From Verrucolacustris sp044348085 (GTDB lineage Bacteria; Verrucomicrobiota; Verrucomicrobiia; Methylacidiphilales; Verrucolacustridaceae): 64,000 nucleotides of DNA. Made by a program: the position numbers and the translations under genes. The notes beneath the pieces were generated by a model. It ran no database searches, was not told where the DNA came from, and saw only the letters and a program-made list of their open reading frames with translations. Shown one piece after another: positions 18,201-27,589 of this stretch; position 1 is the stretch's first letter, and every line of letters starts with the position of its first letter. Where the stretch lies: contig JBIKTM010000004.1 of the NCBI GenBank assembly GCA_044348085.1, positions 1 to 64,000 of the forward strand, in the 5' to 3' direction.

Positions 18201-19939
18201 GCACAATTCAGGATCTGGTCTACAATTTGGAGGAGGGAGGTCTGCGCAGGGTTCTTGTGATTATTGCGCTGGTTTTTTTGACAATGGGTCTTGTCGCTTG
18301 GATTGGTATTAGTGAATTCAACGGGTTAAGAACTCAGGAAGCGATGGATCTTGCTCAACAGGCACGCCAAATCGCTACGGGCCAGGGGTTGACGACCCAA
18401 CTGATTCGGCCACTGGCTTTGTGGCAGGTGCGGGCACAATTTGGAAATGATGCCCCAGAGGTAAGTGCTTTCCCTGAGACTTTGAACCCTCCTTTATATC
18501 CTGTTCTGTTAGGGGGTCTTTTCAAGTTGGGTCAAATATCTGGAAAGATCCCAATGTCCGTCTCACCTGAGGCGATCAAAGGAATGAGGGTCTATCCTCC
18601 TGACTACATTGTTTTAATTTTTAATTTGGTGTGTGTGGCACTCACTGTCTTGGCCGTTTATCTTTGGGGTGCTGGGCAGTTTGATTTTGGCGTCGGAATC
18701 TTGTCAGCAGTCTTTTTTATAGGAAGTACGGCCTTATGGAATCAGGCAGTCTCGGGCGGTGCTGTTTGCCTGGTCGTTTTTTTGTATGCGTGGGCAGGGT
18801 ATTTTTTTTATCGAGGATTGGTTGGAGAAGAAAATCCTGAGGAGCTGTCGTCCCGAGGGGGTCTGTGGTTTGGAATTGCTGGGTTTACCTTAGGTCTTAC
18901 CCCGTTGGTTCAGATGATTCACATCTGGCCTGTTTTGGCACTACTGGTTTGTGGCATTGCTCTTTTTCATAGGGGTCGGATCTGGTTGGTGCTTGGCACC
19001 GCGATCCCACTGGTCCTCTTTTTTGCTTGGTTGGGTTGGCTTTGGGTTAAGACGAGAAATCCTATCGGGCTAAATTGGGCTTATCTAATTTCCGATTCTG
19101 CCCACTACCCAGGAAATCTTGTTTGGCGGACTTATAACTTTGATATCGAAAAAACAAATGTTTGGAGTCGTATTTTAGGATCTGCAATTCGTGGAATAAC
19201 GTTTCTTATTTCTCAAGGTCCCATTTCTTGCGGAGCAACTCTCGCGGGCACATTGGGTCTATTTAGTGTTCTACACGGCTTTCGGCGAATTTCCGCAGCT
19301 ACAGGTAAACTTCTTTGGCTTAGTGGGGTGAGTGCCCTAATTCTAGCCACGGCATTTGTTGTTCGAGACGGTGGAGCGGGATCCCATCCTGTTTTGATAG
19401 TTCTTCTGCCTTTAGCTTCGGTTTATGGGGCTGCTGGCCTTTTTGTTTTAGTCGAACGATGGAACTTGGAGGTGGATCTTCTTAAAAAAATATTCGTTGT
19501 ACTCTTTGGTTTCATAGCCACCGGCCCCTTAATCTACCAAGTGGCTCGGTCGGAATCCGCGCCTTTCGCCTATCCACCAACTTATCCGCCGATATTTCTA
19601 TTCATGAGATCGTGGTTCGAGCCTAAAGAGTTTCAGGCAAGTGATTTGCCTGCTGCCGAGGCTTGGTATTCGAGCCAACCCACTTTGTGGGTTCCTGCAA
19701 CTCGAGACGAATTGATTAAAATACACGATCGAGTAACTCCTATTTTTAGCATCCTTTTCACACCCGCCAGTTCGGATGTGAAGATGCATAGTCAGATGCT
19801 CCAAGAAAATTCAGAATGGGCTTCATGGGCCGATGTTATTCGGCGGCAAAAACCACCTGATTTACCTCAATCCTTTGTTACCTCGCTTCCTCCAAATAAT
19901 GACTATTTACTGTTATCGATACAAAAAAGATGGAACTAG
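18197..19939 (+). CDS. Polytopic membrane protein, GT-C glycosyltransferase-like
   Basis: A 580-residue inner-membrane protein with about ten hydrophobic helices from residue 19 on. The first extracytoplasmic loop (PPLYPVLLGGLFKLG) resembles the GT39/ArnT-like group that uses polyprenyl-linked sugars. I do not see an unambiguous acidic DE/ED pair in the first loop, so catalytic activity is uncertain. The GTG start overlaps the response regulator stop by four bases. It lies just upstream of an exopolysaccharide export set, so a role in glycan assembly is a reasonable inference. Confidence 0.6.
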   Translation: MSTIQDLVYNLEEGGLRRVLVIIALVFLTMGLVAWIGISEFNGLRTQEAMDLAQQARQIATGQGLTTQLIRPLALWQVRAQFGNDAPEVSAFPETLNPPLYPVLLGGLFKLGQISGKIPMSVSPEAIKGMRVYPPDYIVLIFNLVCVALTVLAVYLWGAGQFDFGVGILSAVFFIGSTALWNQAVSGGAVCLVVFLYAWAGYFFYRGLVGEENPEELSSRGGLWFGIAGFTLGLTPLVQMIHIWPVLALLVCGIALFHRGRIWLVLGTAIPLVLFFAWLGWLWVKTRNPIGLNWAYLISDSAHYPGNLVWRTYNFDIEKTNVWSRILGSAIRGITFLISQGPISCGATLAGTLGLFSVLHGFRRISAATGKLLWLSGVSALILATAFVVRDGGAGSHPVLIVLLPLASVYGAAGLFVLVERWNLEVDLLKKIFVVLFGFIATGPLIYQVARSESAPFAYPPTYPPIFLFMRSWFEPKEFQASDLPAAEAWYSSQPTLWVPATRDELIKIHDRVTPIFSILFTPASSDVKMHSQMLQENSEWASWADVIRRQKPPDLPQSFVTSLPPNNDYLLLSIQKRWN

Positions 19940-20063
19940 TTGGTTTTTAGTTATTAAGGGCATTTTTTGATTTTTAACAAGTTATTGGTAAGCCTTTAAC
20001 AAAACAAAACTACAGAGTGTGTCTTTAGATTGAATAAATCCTGCGAACCACAAGATTTAGTGG
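19940..20063. other. AT-rich intergenic region before the exopolysaccharide export set
   Basis: 124 bases between two same-strand genes. It contains T-runs (CATTTTTTGATTTTT) but no convincing stem that would make an intrinsic terminator, and no clear sigma-54 or sigma-70 promoter by eye. A promoter for the downstream operon most likely lies here because this is the only real gap between 15664 and 25390. Confidence 0.3.
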
Positions 20064-21455
20064 ATGTCGGCAGGTTTATTCAGGCCCTTAATTCGATCGC
20101 CCCTGTTATGGGCCATTCTCGTTGGATCTTCGAACGTCAACTTTGCTCAGATATCCTCGAGCGTAAACTCTGCTCAGATTGAGGGATCGGCTGGTCAGCA
20201 AGGGGCGAAGCCTTTCACTGCCACCGTGGCAATTCGGGAAGGATACGACAGCAATCCTTTAACTCAATCGTATCAGAGATCGCAAGATGTTCAGTCGAGT
20301 ACCTACTCGAGTGTGAATCCATCCCTTGGATATAATTATACAGGACTGCAGGCAGATCTTTCTGCACGATACGATTTTCAAGGAGTCTACTTCCCAAGTC
20401 TCAGTTCGTCTTCTGATATTCAGTACAATCAGACTTTCACAGGTCAATATACCTACGCCTTTGATCCGCGTTGCAGCATTACGGTCGCAGACAATTTTAA
20501 TTTCTTTGAGCAGCCGATTGGCACTCAGTTCGCTGCTGGTTTAACGCCCACAACCCAAGTGCAAGGGAGTATTATTAATTTGGGGACCATTAAGGCGGAT
20601 TACCGCGTGACAGACCGACTTTCCATGGTCACTCGCTGGAATAATCAGGTAGTGAATAGTAATGGATCGGCTAGCTACCAAAAAGATCCAAACACTGATA
20701 TAACAACCATCCAATCAGGCGATCAGTCGCAGTCCAACTACATGAATAACGGTGCGTTTCAGCAGTTCCGTCTCGATTTCACACCTGAAACTGTGGGTAC
20801 ATTCACAGTCGACTACCAGTTATTTGATTACTATAGCGACCAGACTTTTCGGGATAATCAGCAGGTCGCTTTCACCTTGGGTGCGGATCACACCTTTCTG
20901 CCTACACTTTTTTTTACGGGTCGGGCAGGTATTCAGCTAAACGATAATTTTGGTACAAACGATAACCCTCTCAATGTTGGGGCAGGGGGCCTTAACAGCG
21001 GTGAGCAGGAGATTGCGGTTTATCCTTTTGTTTCTTTGAGCTCAACTTGGAATTATGGACAGCAAAACTCGCTTACGGCTGGCTTTTCGATTCAGGTGCA
21101 GCAGTCAACTCAAGCCACCTCCTCTGATTCTGAATCGTACAACTTAAGTCTTAGTTCAGACCATGCTTTCACGGAGAAGCTAAAACTTGTCCAATCATTA
21201 AATGTTCAACTTGCCATTTACACGCCAGAGTACGATAAAGAGCAAAGCCTCCTTATTTACGGAGGATACCAAGGAAGCGGGCAGCAAACTGTTGCGAATT
21301 ATAACTGCAAATTATCTTATGCCTTTTATCCATACCTCTCGGCTGAGTTGGGCTATACTTTTAGCACCTTTCAATCCTATTTTGATGAAAATAATTCCCA
21401 ATCAGGAAGTTACAATCGGAACGTAGTCTATATAGGGGTGCGCGGTACCTACTGA
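20064..21455 (+). CDS. Outer-membrane beta-barrel protein, exopolysaccharide-associated
   Basis: 463 residues with an N-terminal signal peptide (hydrophobic core around LLWAILVG, cleavage near the FAQ at about 30). The mature part is rich in alternating polar/aromatic strands, Ser, Thr, Gln and Tyr, and poor in Cys. It ends in Tyr (VYIGVRGTY), as outer-membrane barrels do for BAM recognition. The early segment REGYDSNP resembles barrels found beside Wzz/Wza genes in exopolysaccharide clusters. Adjacent wzz- and wza-like genes support a role as the outer-membrane conduit or accessory pore. No catalytic motif is visible. Confidence 0.75.
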   Translation: MSAGLFRPLIRSPLLWAILVGSSNVNFAQISSSVNSAQIEGSAGQQGAKPFTATVAIREGYDSNPLTQSYQRSQDVQSSTYSSVNPSLGYNYTGLQADLSARYDFQGVYFPSLSSSSDIQYNQTFTGQYTYAFDPRCSITVADNFNFFEQPIGTQFAAGLTPTTQVQGSIINLGTIKADYRVTDRLSMVTRWNNQVVNSNGSASYQKDPNTDITTIQSGDQSQSNYMNNGAFQQFRLDFTPETVGTFTVDYQLFDYYSDQTFRDNQQVAFTLGADHTFLPTLFFTGRAGIQLNDNFGTNDNPLNVGAGGLNSGEQEIAVYPFVSLSSTWNYGQQNSLTAGFSIQVQQSTQATSSDSESYNLSLSSDHAFTEKLKLVQSLNVQLAIYTPEYDKEQSLLIYGGYQGSGQQTVANYNCKLSYAFYPYLSAELGYTFSTFQSYFDENNSQSGSYNRNVVYIGVRGTY

Positions 21456-21490
21456 TTGCGAAAGTTTCCGAACCCGAGTAGTTTGGGGTT

Positions 21491-23791
21491 GTGAGCGAGT
21501 TTAGCGAAACCCCACCATCTTATGGGTATGGTGCAGCGACCCAGAATGCAGGGGAAGCTTCGTTTCACGTCAACGACTTATGGCGTGTTATCCGGAATCG
21601 TTGGCCTACTTCCGTAACCATCTTAACGCTGGTCATGGCGACAGGATTCATCGTAACAAAGTTACAGCCCAAGATTTATGAATCTTCTGCCGTTTTACGC
21701 GTTGAAAAAGAGAACCGTGATTTGCAGGTTTTTCAAACCTCCTTTGAAGCTTTCGATCCAGTATTCTTTCAGACCGAATTCGAGCTGATTCAAAGTAAAA
21801 AAGTCCTCTACCCGGTGATCACAAAGTTGGGAGTGGCTTCGCGTCTCTGCAAGGCGATGGAGTTGCCCGAGGGTTCTATCAGCGATGATCAGGCCTTTAT
21901 GATTTTCCGAAAAAGCTATCTGGAGGTCAGACCGTTTCGAAATACCAAGCTTATCGAAGTCGTGTGTCAAAGTACCCAACCAGAGGAAGCGGCTTTGTAT
22001 GCGAACACAATTACGGATTCGTATGAGGAGTTTCGTCGTAGTGAAATTACCGGAAGAAGTGATTCGGGTTTGAAAGTTCTGGATGGGGAAGTGCAAAAGC
22101 AGAAAAAGCTGGTTACTGAAGCCGCTGCCAAAGTGGAGTCTCTCCGAAGAGATTTGAAAATTGACGAACTCCCTGGCGCAAGTGCTCAGGTTCAATCCAC
22201 CACGCTGTCCGATATGGAGATTCAGAGGAAAGAGGCGGCACTGAGTGAATTGCGTTCGGATATGATCTCTCGGAAAGTCCGCCTTGAGAAAGTCGCGGAT
22301 TTAACAATTGAGCAGCTCGAATCCACTTTGCCTGCTCTTCAACTTGAGGACAGCACGACAGCCTCAACCAAGCAGCAGTATTTGCAGGCGCTCCAAAATG
22401 TGGCTTCGATGCAGAAGCAGGGATATGGAAAAAAGCATCCCGAGATGCAGGCTGCGATCAAGGCTGTGTCTGAGCGGCGAGATCAGCTCAATAAACTCGT
22501 GACGGGAATCCGAAGGGCTTTGTCGATTGACCTAAGTGTGGCCCAAGCCCGTGTGGAGAGCCTCGAGAAGGAGGTGACTGAGTTGCGTGGTCAGTTGAGG
22601 GCGGATAGGACCGATCGTTTAGCGCCCTATAACGAAGCAAGACGTGACTTTGAAACTCAGAGTCAACTCTTGGAGGTTTTAATGTCGCGGTATCGTCAGC
22701 AATCGGTTGAGTCACGGATTGAAACAAGGCCTGTGCAGGTAGTGAATCGTGCTGAACCGGGGGTTCGTCCCGTAAAGCCCAACCTGAAGCTGAATCTTGC
22801 CCTAAGTATGGTGGTGGGTCTGGTGTTGGGGTTGAGCTTGGCATTCTTCATTGAGTACTTGGATACGAGTATTAAGACGATGGATGACGTTGAGAGATAT
22901 TTGGGAATCAGTGTTCTGGCGGTAATTCCGAAGGGAGCGAAGTTTCTATCCCAAGACGATCCAAATTCGCGATTTGCGGAGGGTTATCGAATTCTTTGCG
23001 CGAAGTTGAATTTGACTGGGGCACGCTCAATCGCCCGTACGATCACTGTTCTGAGCGGTGGACCGGGTGAGGGAAAATCAACGACCACGTTTAATCTGGC
23101 ATGGGTATGTGCGCAAAGCGGAATGAAGGTTCTTTTGATCGACGGCGATATTCGTAGGCCAAATGCACATAACGCTTTGCAAATTGAGAATACACTTGGC
23201 CTTGGAGAGTACCTTGCCGGACAGGCCTCTTTGGATGAACTCATTCAAACAACTTCCATTCCTAATCTCGAGGTATTGACTGCCGGAAGTCTGGGTCCAG
23301 AGGATTTGGGTGGTTTTAGTCGCGCAAGATTTTCCTCCTTACTGGAAACTTGCCGTCCTAACTATGATGTAATTCTCGTGGATTCGCCTCCTGTTCTGGG
23401 AATCAGTGATGCATCCGTGATTAGTCAGGAGGTTGATGTCACGCTGCTCCTGATTCAACATCGCCGCTATCCGCGAAATGTATCCCAAAGGGCAAAGCGA
23501 GTCATTGAGGACGTTGGAGGGAAGCTATTTGGTGTCATTTTAAATAACGTGAATATCAAGACGGATGACAACTACTACTACTACGCTGGTTATTCGACTC
23601 AGTATGGGTACAAAAAGCGCACTCCAAGGGGCCCTAGGGGCAAACAACCAACTAGTAGGGTAGCTACCTCAGCGCAGGTGGTGCCTGAAAATGAGACCGA
23701 GGGTCAACCTATTGAGGAGTCTAATTTAGAAACTCAAGAGGCTCCAAAAATCACTTTTGTACGACCTCCCCAGGGTCAGGACAGGTTCTGA
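21491..23791 (+). CDS. Wzz chain-length regulator fused to BY-family tyrosine kinase
   Basis: 766 residues. A Wzz domain begins with a membrane span at about 38-56, followed by a long coiled-coil periplasmic region (about 190-400) and a second span near 436-456 (LALSMVVGLVLGLSLAFFIE). The cytoplasmic kinase has Walker A SGGPGEGKST (near 520), Walker A' LLIDGDIRRP and Walker B ILVDSPP. A C-terminal tyrosine cluster (YYYYAGYSTQYGY, about 693-707) is the expected autophosphorylation site. Such proteins control polymer length and export in Wzy-type exopolysaccharide systems. GTG start with a G-rich motif just upstream. The stop overlaps the next start (TGATG). Confidence 0.92.
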   Translation: MSEFSETPPSYGYGAATQNAGEASFHVNDLWRVIRNRWPTSVTILTLVMATGFIVTKLQPKIYESSAVLRVEKENRDLQVFQTSFEAFDPVFFQTEFELIQSKKVLYPVITKLGVASRLCKAMELPEGSISDDQAFMIFRKSYLEVRPFRNTKLIEVVCQSTQPEEAALYANTITDSYEEFRRSEITGRSDSGLKVLDGEVQKQKKLVTEAAAKVESLRRDLKIDELPGASAQVQSTTLSDMEIQRKEAALSELRSDMISRKVRLEKVADLTIEQLESTLPALQLEDSTTASTKQQYLQALQNVASMQKQGYGKKHPEMQAAIKAVSERRDQLNKLVTGIRRALSIDLSVAQARVESLEKEVTELRGQLRADRTDRLAPYNEARRDFETQSQLLEVLMSRYRQQSVESRIETRPVQVVNRAEPGVRPVKPNLKLNLALSMVVGLVLGLSLAFFIEYLDTSIKTMDDVERYLGISVLAVIPKGAKFLSQDDPNSRFAEGYRILCAKLNLTGARSIARTITVLSGGPGEGKSTTTFNLAWVCAQSGMKVLLIDGDIRRPNAHNALQIENTLGLGEYLAGQASLDELIQTTSIPNLEVLTAGSLGPEDLGGFSRARFSSLLETCRPNYDVILVDSPPVLGISDASVISQEVDVTLLLIQHRRYPRNVSQRAKRVIEDVGGKLFGVILNNVNIKTDDNYYYYAGYSTQYGYKKRTPRGPRGKQPTSRVATSAQVVPENETEGQPIEESNLETQEAPKITFVRPPQGQDRF

Positions 23792-24483
23792 TGCATCACT
23801 TCCAAATTGCCCTATGGATCGTCGCACTGGTTCTGGCGCCGTTACCCTCCTTCTCTCAATCCATCCAAGTCGGAACAGCCTCTCAGACAATCCTTGCTAC
23901 AAATGCACCCGCTGTAGGTGCTGGTCTATCGACTTCAAAGCCAGCAGACGATTTGATGGTTACTCCTGCGGCAACGACCGTGGGCACTAATATCGACACA
24001 AGTGATCTCTTGCGTGGGGGCGACACGTTGATCATTCGTCTTACAGGTGTGCCCACGCAAGATCAGGGCATTTTTGAGGTCAAGATTGATGAAAGTGGTA
24101 AAATTTCGATGCCCCATATTGGTAGCCTTGTGGCAGCCAATAATACAACGGTAGAGCTGAAAAAATTGATTGAGTCGACCTATTTAAAAGAAGAGATCTT
24201 TACCAACCCGAATGTAACTGTTGACCTTAAGGAGCAAAGGTTCGTGGATGTGACGGGGGAGGTGAGAATGCCCCAACGTGTGCCTTACACAAAAGATCTT
24301 ACGGCTTTGGGGGCAGTTGCCGCATGTGGAGGATTTACAGATTTTGCCAATCGACGACGTGTTCGCTTAACCCAAGGCGGACAAACCCAGGAGTTTAACG
24401 CAAAGGAAATCCAAGCCGACCAAGGTCGTGACATTCGCCTTAAGCCCAATGACAAAATTCAGGTAGACCGGAGTATATTCTGA
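23791..24483 (+). CDS. Polysaccharide export protein, Wza/GfcE-like
   Basis: 230 residues with a signal peptide (IALWIVALVLAPLPSFSQ). A Poly_export domain follows (LRGGDTLIIRLTG at about 70-82, then FEVKIDESGKISMP and HIGSLVAAN), with an SLBB-like part (FVDVTGEVRMPQRVPY). It is shorter than E. coli Wza and lacks both the lipobox and the C-terminal amphipathic helix that spans the outer membrane, so the adjacent barrel at 20064 may provide the pore. It overlaps the kinase gene by one base. Confidence 0.88.
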   Translation: MHHFQIALWIVALVLAPLPSFSQSIQVGTASQTILATNAPAVGAGLSTSKPADDLMVTPAATTVGTNIDTSDLLRGGDTLIIRLTGVPTQDQGIFEVKIDESGKISMPHIGSLVAANNTTVELKKLIESTYLKEEIFTNPNVTVDLKEQRFVDVTGEVRMPQRVPYTKDLTALGAVAACGGFTDFANRRRVRLTQGGQTQEFNAKEIQADQGRDIRLKPNDKIQVDRSIF

Positions 24484-25049
24484 ACGAACGAATCGGATTG
24501 TTTGGAGGCTCGTTCGACCCTTTTCACTTGGGCCACTTTCTCATTGGACGAACCGCTTGGGAGAGTCTTCGCTTGGACAAAGTCGTTTACCTTCCATGTG
24601 CTCACTCCCCGCTCAAGTCATTTCAACCCAAAGCTAGCGCAAAGGAGCGTTTAAGATGGTTGAAGAAAGGTCTTTCTGGTCAGAAGTGGGCCCAGGTGTC
24701 GGATTGGGAAATCAAGCGCTCTGGTGTCTCCTTCTCAGTGGATACGGCTGCTTACTGGAAAAAGAAGGCTCCTCAAGGAGCGCTCTTCTGGATCATGGGT
24801 TCAGATCAGTGGAGTTTACTTCCTCAGTGGAAGGACTTTCGTCGATTAGCACGCTGGGTTCATTTCCTGGTTTTCCCAAGGCCTGAAACACCCAAGCCGC
24901 GGCGTGGAATTCGTATGACAATTTTACCTGTTCGCTTTGATCTCTCATCGACTGAAATTAGGCAAAGAGTTTTGAGGGGGCTATCGATTCGAGGATTGGT
25001 TTTAGAAGATCTGGAGAAGTGTATATGCGAAAGTCGATCCTACCGATGA
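24480..25049 (+). CDS. nadD: Nicotinate-nucleotide adenylyltransferase with apparent CTG start
   Basis: NadD makes nicotinate adenine dinucleotide from NaMN and ATP in NAD synthesis. The nucleotidyltransferase motif GGSFDPFHLGH and the C-terminal SSTEIRQR are clear. The conserved first strand (RIGLFGG) lies upstream of the only standard in-frame start, TTG at 24498, which would cut it. The frame continues to a CTG at 24480 that overlaps the preceding stop as CTGA and has CGGAG six bases upstream. ATT at 24477 is an alternative. I annotate CTG (189 residues). It overlaps rsfS by about 25 bases, a common nadD-rsfS pairing. Confidence 0.85.
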   Translation: MNERIGLFGGSFDPFHLGHFLIGRTAWESLRLDKVVYLPCAHSPLKSFQPKASAKERLRWLKKGLSGQKWAQVSDWEIKRSGVSFSVDTAAYWKKKAPQGALFWIMGSDQWSLLPQWKDFRRLARWVHFLVFPRPETPKPRRGIRMTILPVRFDLSSTEIRQRVLRGLSIRGLVLEDLEKCICESRSYR

Positions 25050-25390
25050 TTCCCGAGGGTTTAGAATTGGCCAAGGTTGCAGCAAGTTTGGCGCTCAATA
25101 AAAAAGCAATCGACCCTGTTATCCTCGATCTACGCAAGGTGGGTGGTCCTTCGGATTTCTTTGTGATTGTTTCGGCAGAAAACGAGCCACAGATAAAAGC
25201 CATCGCAGGCGAGATTGAGCGTGGGGTTGAGAGTGCGGGTCGGAGGGTATTTCGCTCTACTGGGCAAGCGGCGAGTCAATGGATGATTTTGGACTATGGG
25301 GACGTTTTGGTACACATCATGCACTCTGCGCGCCGTAACTTTTACCGCTTGGAAAGCCTTTGGGGTGATGCGGAAAGAGTGAGCGTCTAA
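25025..25390 (+). CDS. rsfS: Ribosomal silencing factor RsfS
   Basis: About 121 residues of the RsfS/Iojap family, which binds ribosomal protein uL14 and blocks subunit joining under starvation. Family features are VILDLRKVGGPSDFFVIVSA in the middle, SQWMILDYGDVLVHIM, and the terminal FYRLESLWGDAE. ATG 25025 is chosen over GTG 25019 because GGAG lies eight bases upstream of it and too close to the GTG. The start lies inside the end of nadD, so the pair is translationally coupled. Confidence 0.94.
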   Translation: MRKSILPMIPEGLELAKVAASLALNKKAIDPVILDLRKVGGPSDFFVIVSAENEPQIKAIAGEIERGVESAGRRVFRSTGQAASQWMILDYGDVLVHIMHSARRNFYRLESLWGDAERVSV

Positions 25391-25418
25391 ATCTAGTCCA
25401 GCAAGGTGCCTTGGTTTG

Positions 25419-27122
25419 TCACATCTCCTCAAGGGTTGATATACCAAGCAGATTTAAGCCATCCCGCAATACGTCTCCTGTAAGACCTGTTAGTGTGAGG
25501 CGGGACTCCTGTAATGATTGTGTTTTGGCTTGAAGGACAGGACAGTTTTCGAAAAACCGGTGGAATAGACCTGCAGTTTCAAAGAGGTATCCACAAAGGT
25601 GGTGAGGCTTGCGATCGGATGCGGCCAGTTCAATCACATCACTAAAACGGAGTAAGTGACGTGAAAGCTCCTCTTCCGCGGGTTCTTCAAGAAGAATCTT
25701 GTGAGATGGGGGGGTGTTCACACCGGCTTTTCTAAGAATTGAGCGAGAGCGAACATAGGCGTTTAAAATGTATGGTGCTGTATTGCCATCAAAAGCCAAC
25801 AATTTCTCCCAAGTAAAAACATAGTCGAGATTTCGACCTGGCATCTGGTCCGCATACTTGAGGCTCGCAATACCGAGAAGTTCGGATTTTGTCTCAAGTG
25901 CCTTTTCGTCAAGATCTGGGCGTTTTTCTAGGAGGATCTTTTTAGCTCGCTCCTTGGCCTCGTTCAGTAGGTCGACCAATTTAATGGGAGAACCATCTCG
26001 GCTTTTTAGGGGTTTTCGGTCGGGTCCAAGTATGGAGCCAAACCAAACATGCTCCAAAGGGACGGTTTTGCCCCATCGCATAGCAGTATCGAAAAGCCAT
26101 TGAAAGTGAAGTTGTTGTCGTCCATCGGTCACATAAATAATTCGGTCCGCATGAAGCTCGGTAATGCGAGATTGGAGGGCCGCCAGATCGGTCGTTCCAT
26201 AGAGAAAAGCCCCATCTGATTTACGTATCAAAAAAGGTTCCTCTGATATCTTTGGATTCTTAACCACGACGGCGCCTTGGCTCTGTTCGGCGATTCCATT
26301 TCTAAGTAACTCGTCTACCACACTCGAAAGCTGCGACTGATAGGAGCTTTCACCTTTTTCGAGATCAAAAGTTACCCCTAGGCGGCGATAGATTTCTTGG
26401 AAGTGTTCTGAAGATCGTTGGCAAAAGTGTTTCCAATCCTGTGTTCGCTCCGGTTCGCCTGCTTGAAGTGCGGCCAGTTCTGCTCGCGCTAATTCCATCT
26501 TGGCTGGATCAGCCTCTGACTCTTCGTGTCCTTTCTTATAAAACTCCTCTAGTTGTTCAATCGAGCGGGATGGATCCAGGGGCGGCCTGCCTGCCTTTCG
26601 ATAGGCAAGAAGGAGTTTGCCAAATTGCGTTCCCCAGTCGCCCAAATGGTTAATTCGAATCACCTTATGACCACATCGGGTAAGGAGTCGTGATAAGGTA
26701 TCCCCTAGAAGAGTTGAGCGAATGTGCCCCACATGCATGGCTTTTGCGATATTTGGAGAGCTGAAATCGATGACGATGGTTTCCGGCTTTTTAGATATAG
26801 AAACTCCCAGGGATGGATCTTTTCTTAAACTTTCTATTGCCTGGGCCACAGCTGGAGGCTGAACCTTGTAATTTACAAAGCCGCTTCCCGCAACCTCTGG
26901 GGTTTCCCAATTTGGCGGGGGGGCACACTCTTTGGCCAAACGGGAGGCGATATCTCTGGGGTTTTCCCCTACCTGTTTGGCCGCGACCATTGGCAGATGA
27001 GTTTGAAAGTGTCCGTGTCGAGGATCCGTGCAAGGCCGCACCCATGGTCCTGAGCCGATCTGGGGAAAGTGTGTTTGAGCCCAGTTTTGAACACGGGCTT
27101 CGAGTTCAGCGCGAAGTGACAT
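25419..27122 (-). CDS. argS: Arginyl-tRNA synthetase
   Basis: 567-residue class Ia synthetase. The HIGH-equivalent is HVGHIRS after SPNIAKAM (near residue 127-140). The KMSKS region appears as LKSRDGSPIKL, the degenerate form usual in ArgRS, followed by VDLLNEAKERA. An additional N-terminal Add1 domain and a C-terminal helical anticodon-binding domain (DALRIP-like) are present. Normal length. The start overlaps the ptsN stop by one base, so ptsN and argS are co-transcribed. Confidence 0.96.
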   Translation of the reverse strand: MSLRAELEARVQNWAQTHFPQIGSGPWVRPCTDPRHGHFQTHLPMVAAKQVGENPRDIASRLAKECAPPPNWETPEVAGSGFVNYKVQPPAVAQAIESLRKDPSLGVSISKKPETIVIDFSSPNIAKAMHVGHIRSTLLGDTLSRLLTRCGHKVIRINHLGDWGTQFGKLLLAYRKAGRPPLDPSRSIEQLEEFYKKGHEESEADPAKMELARAELAALQAGEPERTQDWKHFCQRSSEHFQEIYRRLGVTFDLEKGESSYQSQLSSVVDELLRNGIAEQSQGAVVVKNPKISEEPFLIRKSDGAFLYGTTDLAALQSRITELHADRIIYVTDGRQQLHFQWLFDTAMRWGKTVPLEHVWFGSILGPDRKPLKSRDGSPIKLVDLLNEAKERAKKILLEKRPDLDEKALETKSELLGIASLKYADQMPGRNLDYVFTWEKLLAFDGNTAPYILNAYVRSRSILRKAGVNTPPSHKILLEEPAEEELSRHLLRFSDVIELAASDRKPHHLCGYLFETAGLFHRFFENCPVLQAKTQSLQESRLTLTGLTGDVLRDGLNLLGISTLEEM

Positions 27123-27577
27123 TACGGGGTTTGAAGAAGTGCCAGGATTTCGGGTGTACCGGCAGCTTGTAGAAGCTTGGATTTGATGCCTCGACGATTA
27201 AAAAACTTTGCCACAGTAGCCAGTGTCTGAAGATGTAGCTGAGTTTGGTCTGGAGGGGTAAGAATCAGAAAAAAAAGATTCACCAACTTACCGTCTACTG
27301 CCTCGCAATCGATCCCTTGGGGGCTTCGAGCGAGCAAAAAGCATGGTTTTGTTAGTTTTGGTATTGTGGCGTGGGGGAGCCCAAACCCACCCCCCATCGC
27401 GGTAGTCATTTTAGCCTCCCTGGCTAGCAGACATTCTAAGCAAGATTCTATTATATCTTTCTTGATAAACCCATTATCAGCAAGGGTTTGTAGCATAATT
27501 TTATAGGCTGAATTCCTGTCTTTAGCAGAAAGGTCTGCGATCAGATTCTTCTCGTTGATAAGGTCTTGAACAAGCAC
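27122..27577 (-). CDS. ptsN: PTS EIIA-type protein, PtsN-like (fructose/nitrogen family)
   Basis: 151 residues of the PTS_EIIA type 2 domain. The phosphorylatable His is H69 in GFGLPHATI, with the usual downstream LVNLFFLILTPPDQTQLHLQTLA pattern. No EIIB or EIIC is present, so a regulatory (nitrogen/potassium) role like PtsN is likelier than sugar transport. Whether EI and HPr partners exist elsewhere cannot be seen. It is co-transcribed with argS and downstream of the metalloprotease-like gene at 27590. Confidence 0.82.
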   Translation of the reverse strand: MLVQDLINEKNLIADLSAKDRNSAYKIMLQTLADNGFIKKDIIESCLECLLAREAKMTTAMGGGFGLPHATIPKLTKPCFLLARSPQGIDCEAVDGKLVNLFFLILTPPDQTQLHLQTLATVAKFFNRRGIKSKLLQAAGTPEILALLQTP

Positions 27578-27589
27578 GGAGCTAGTGTT

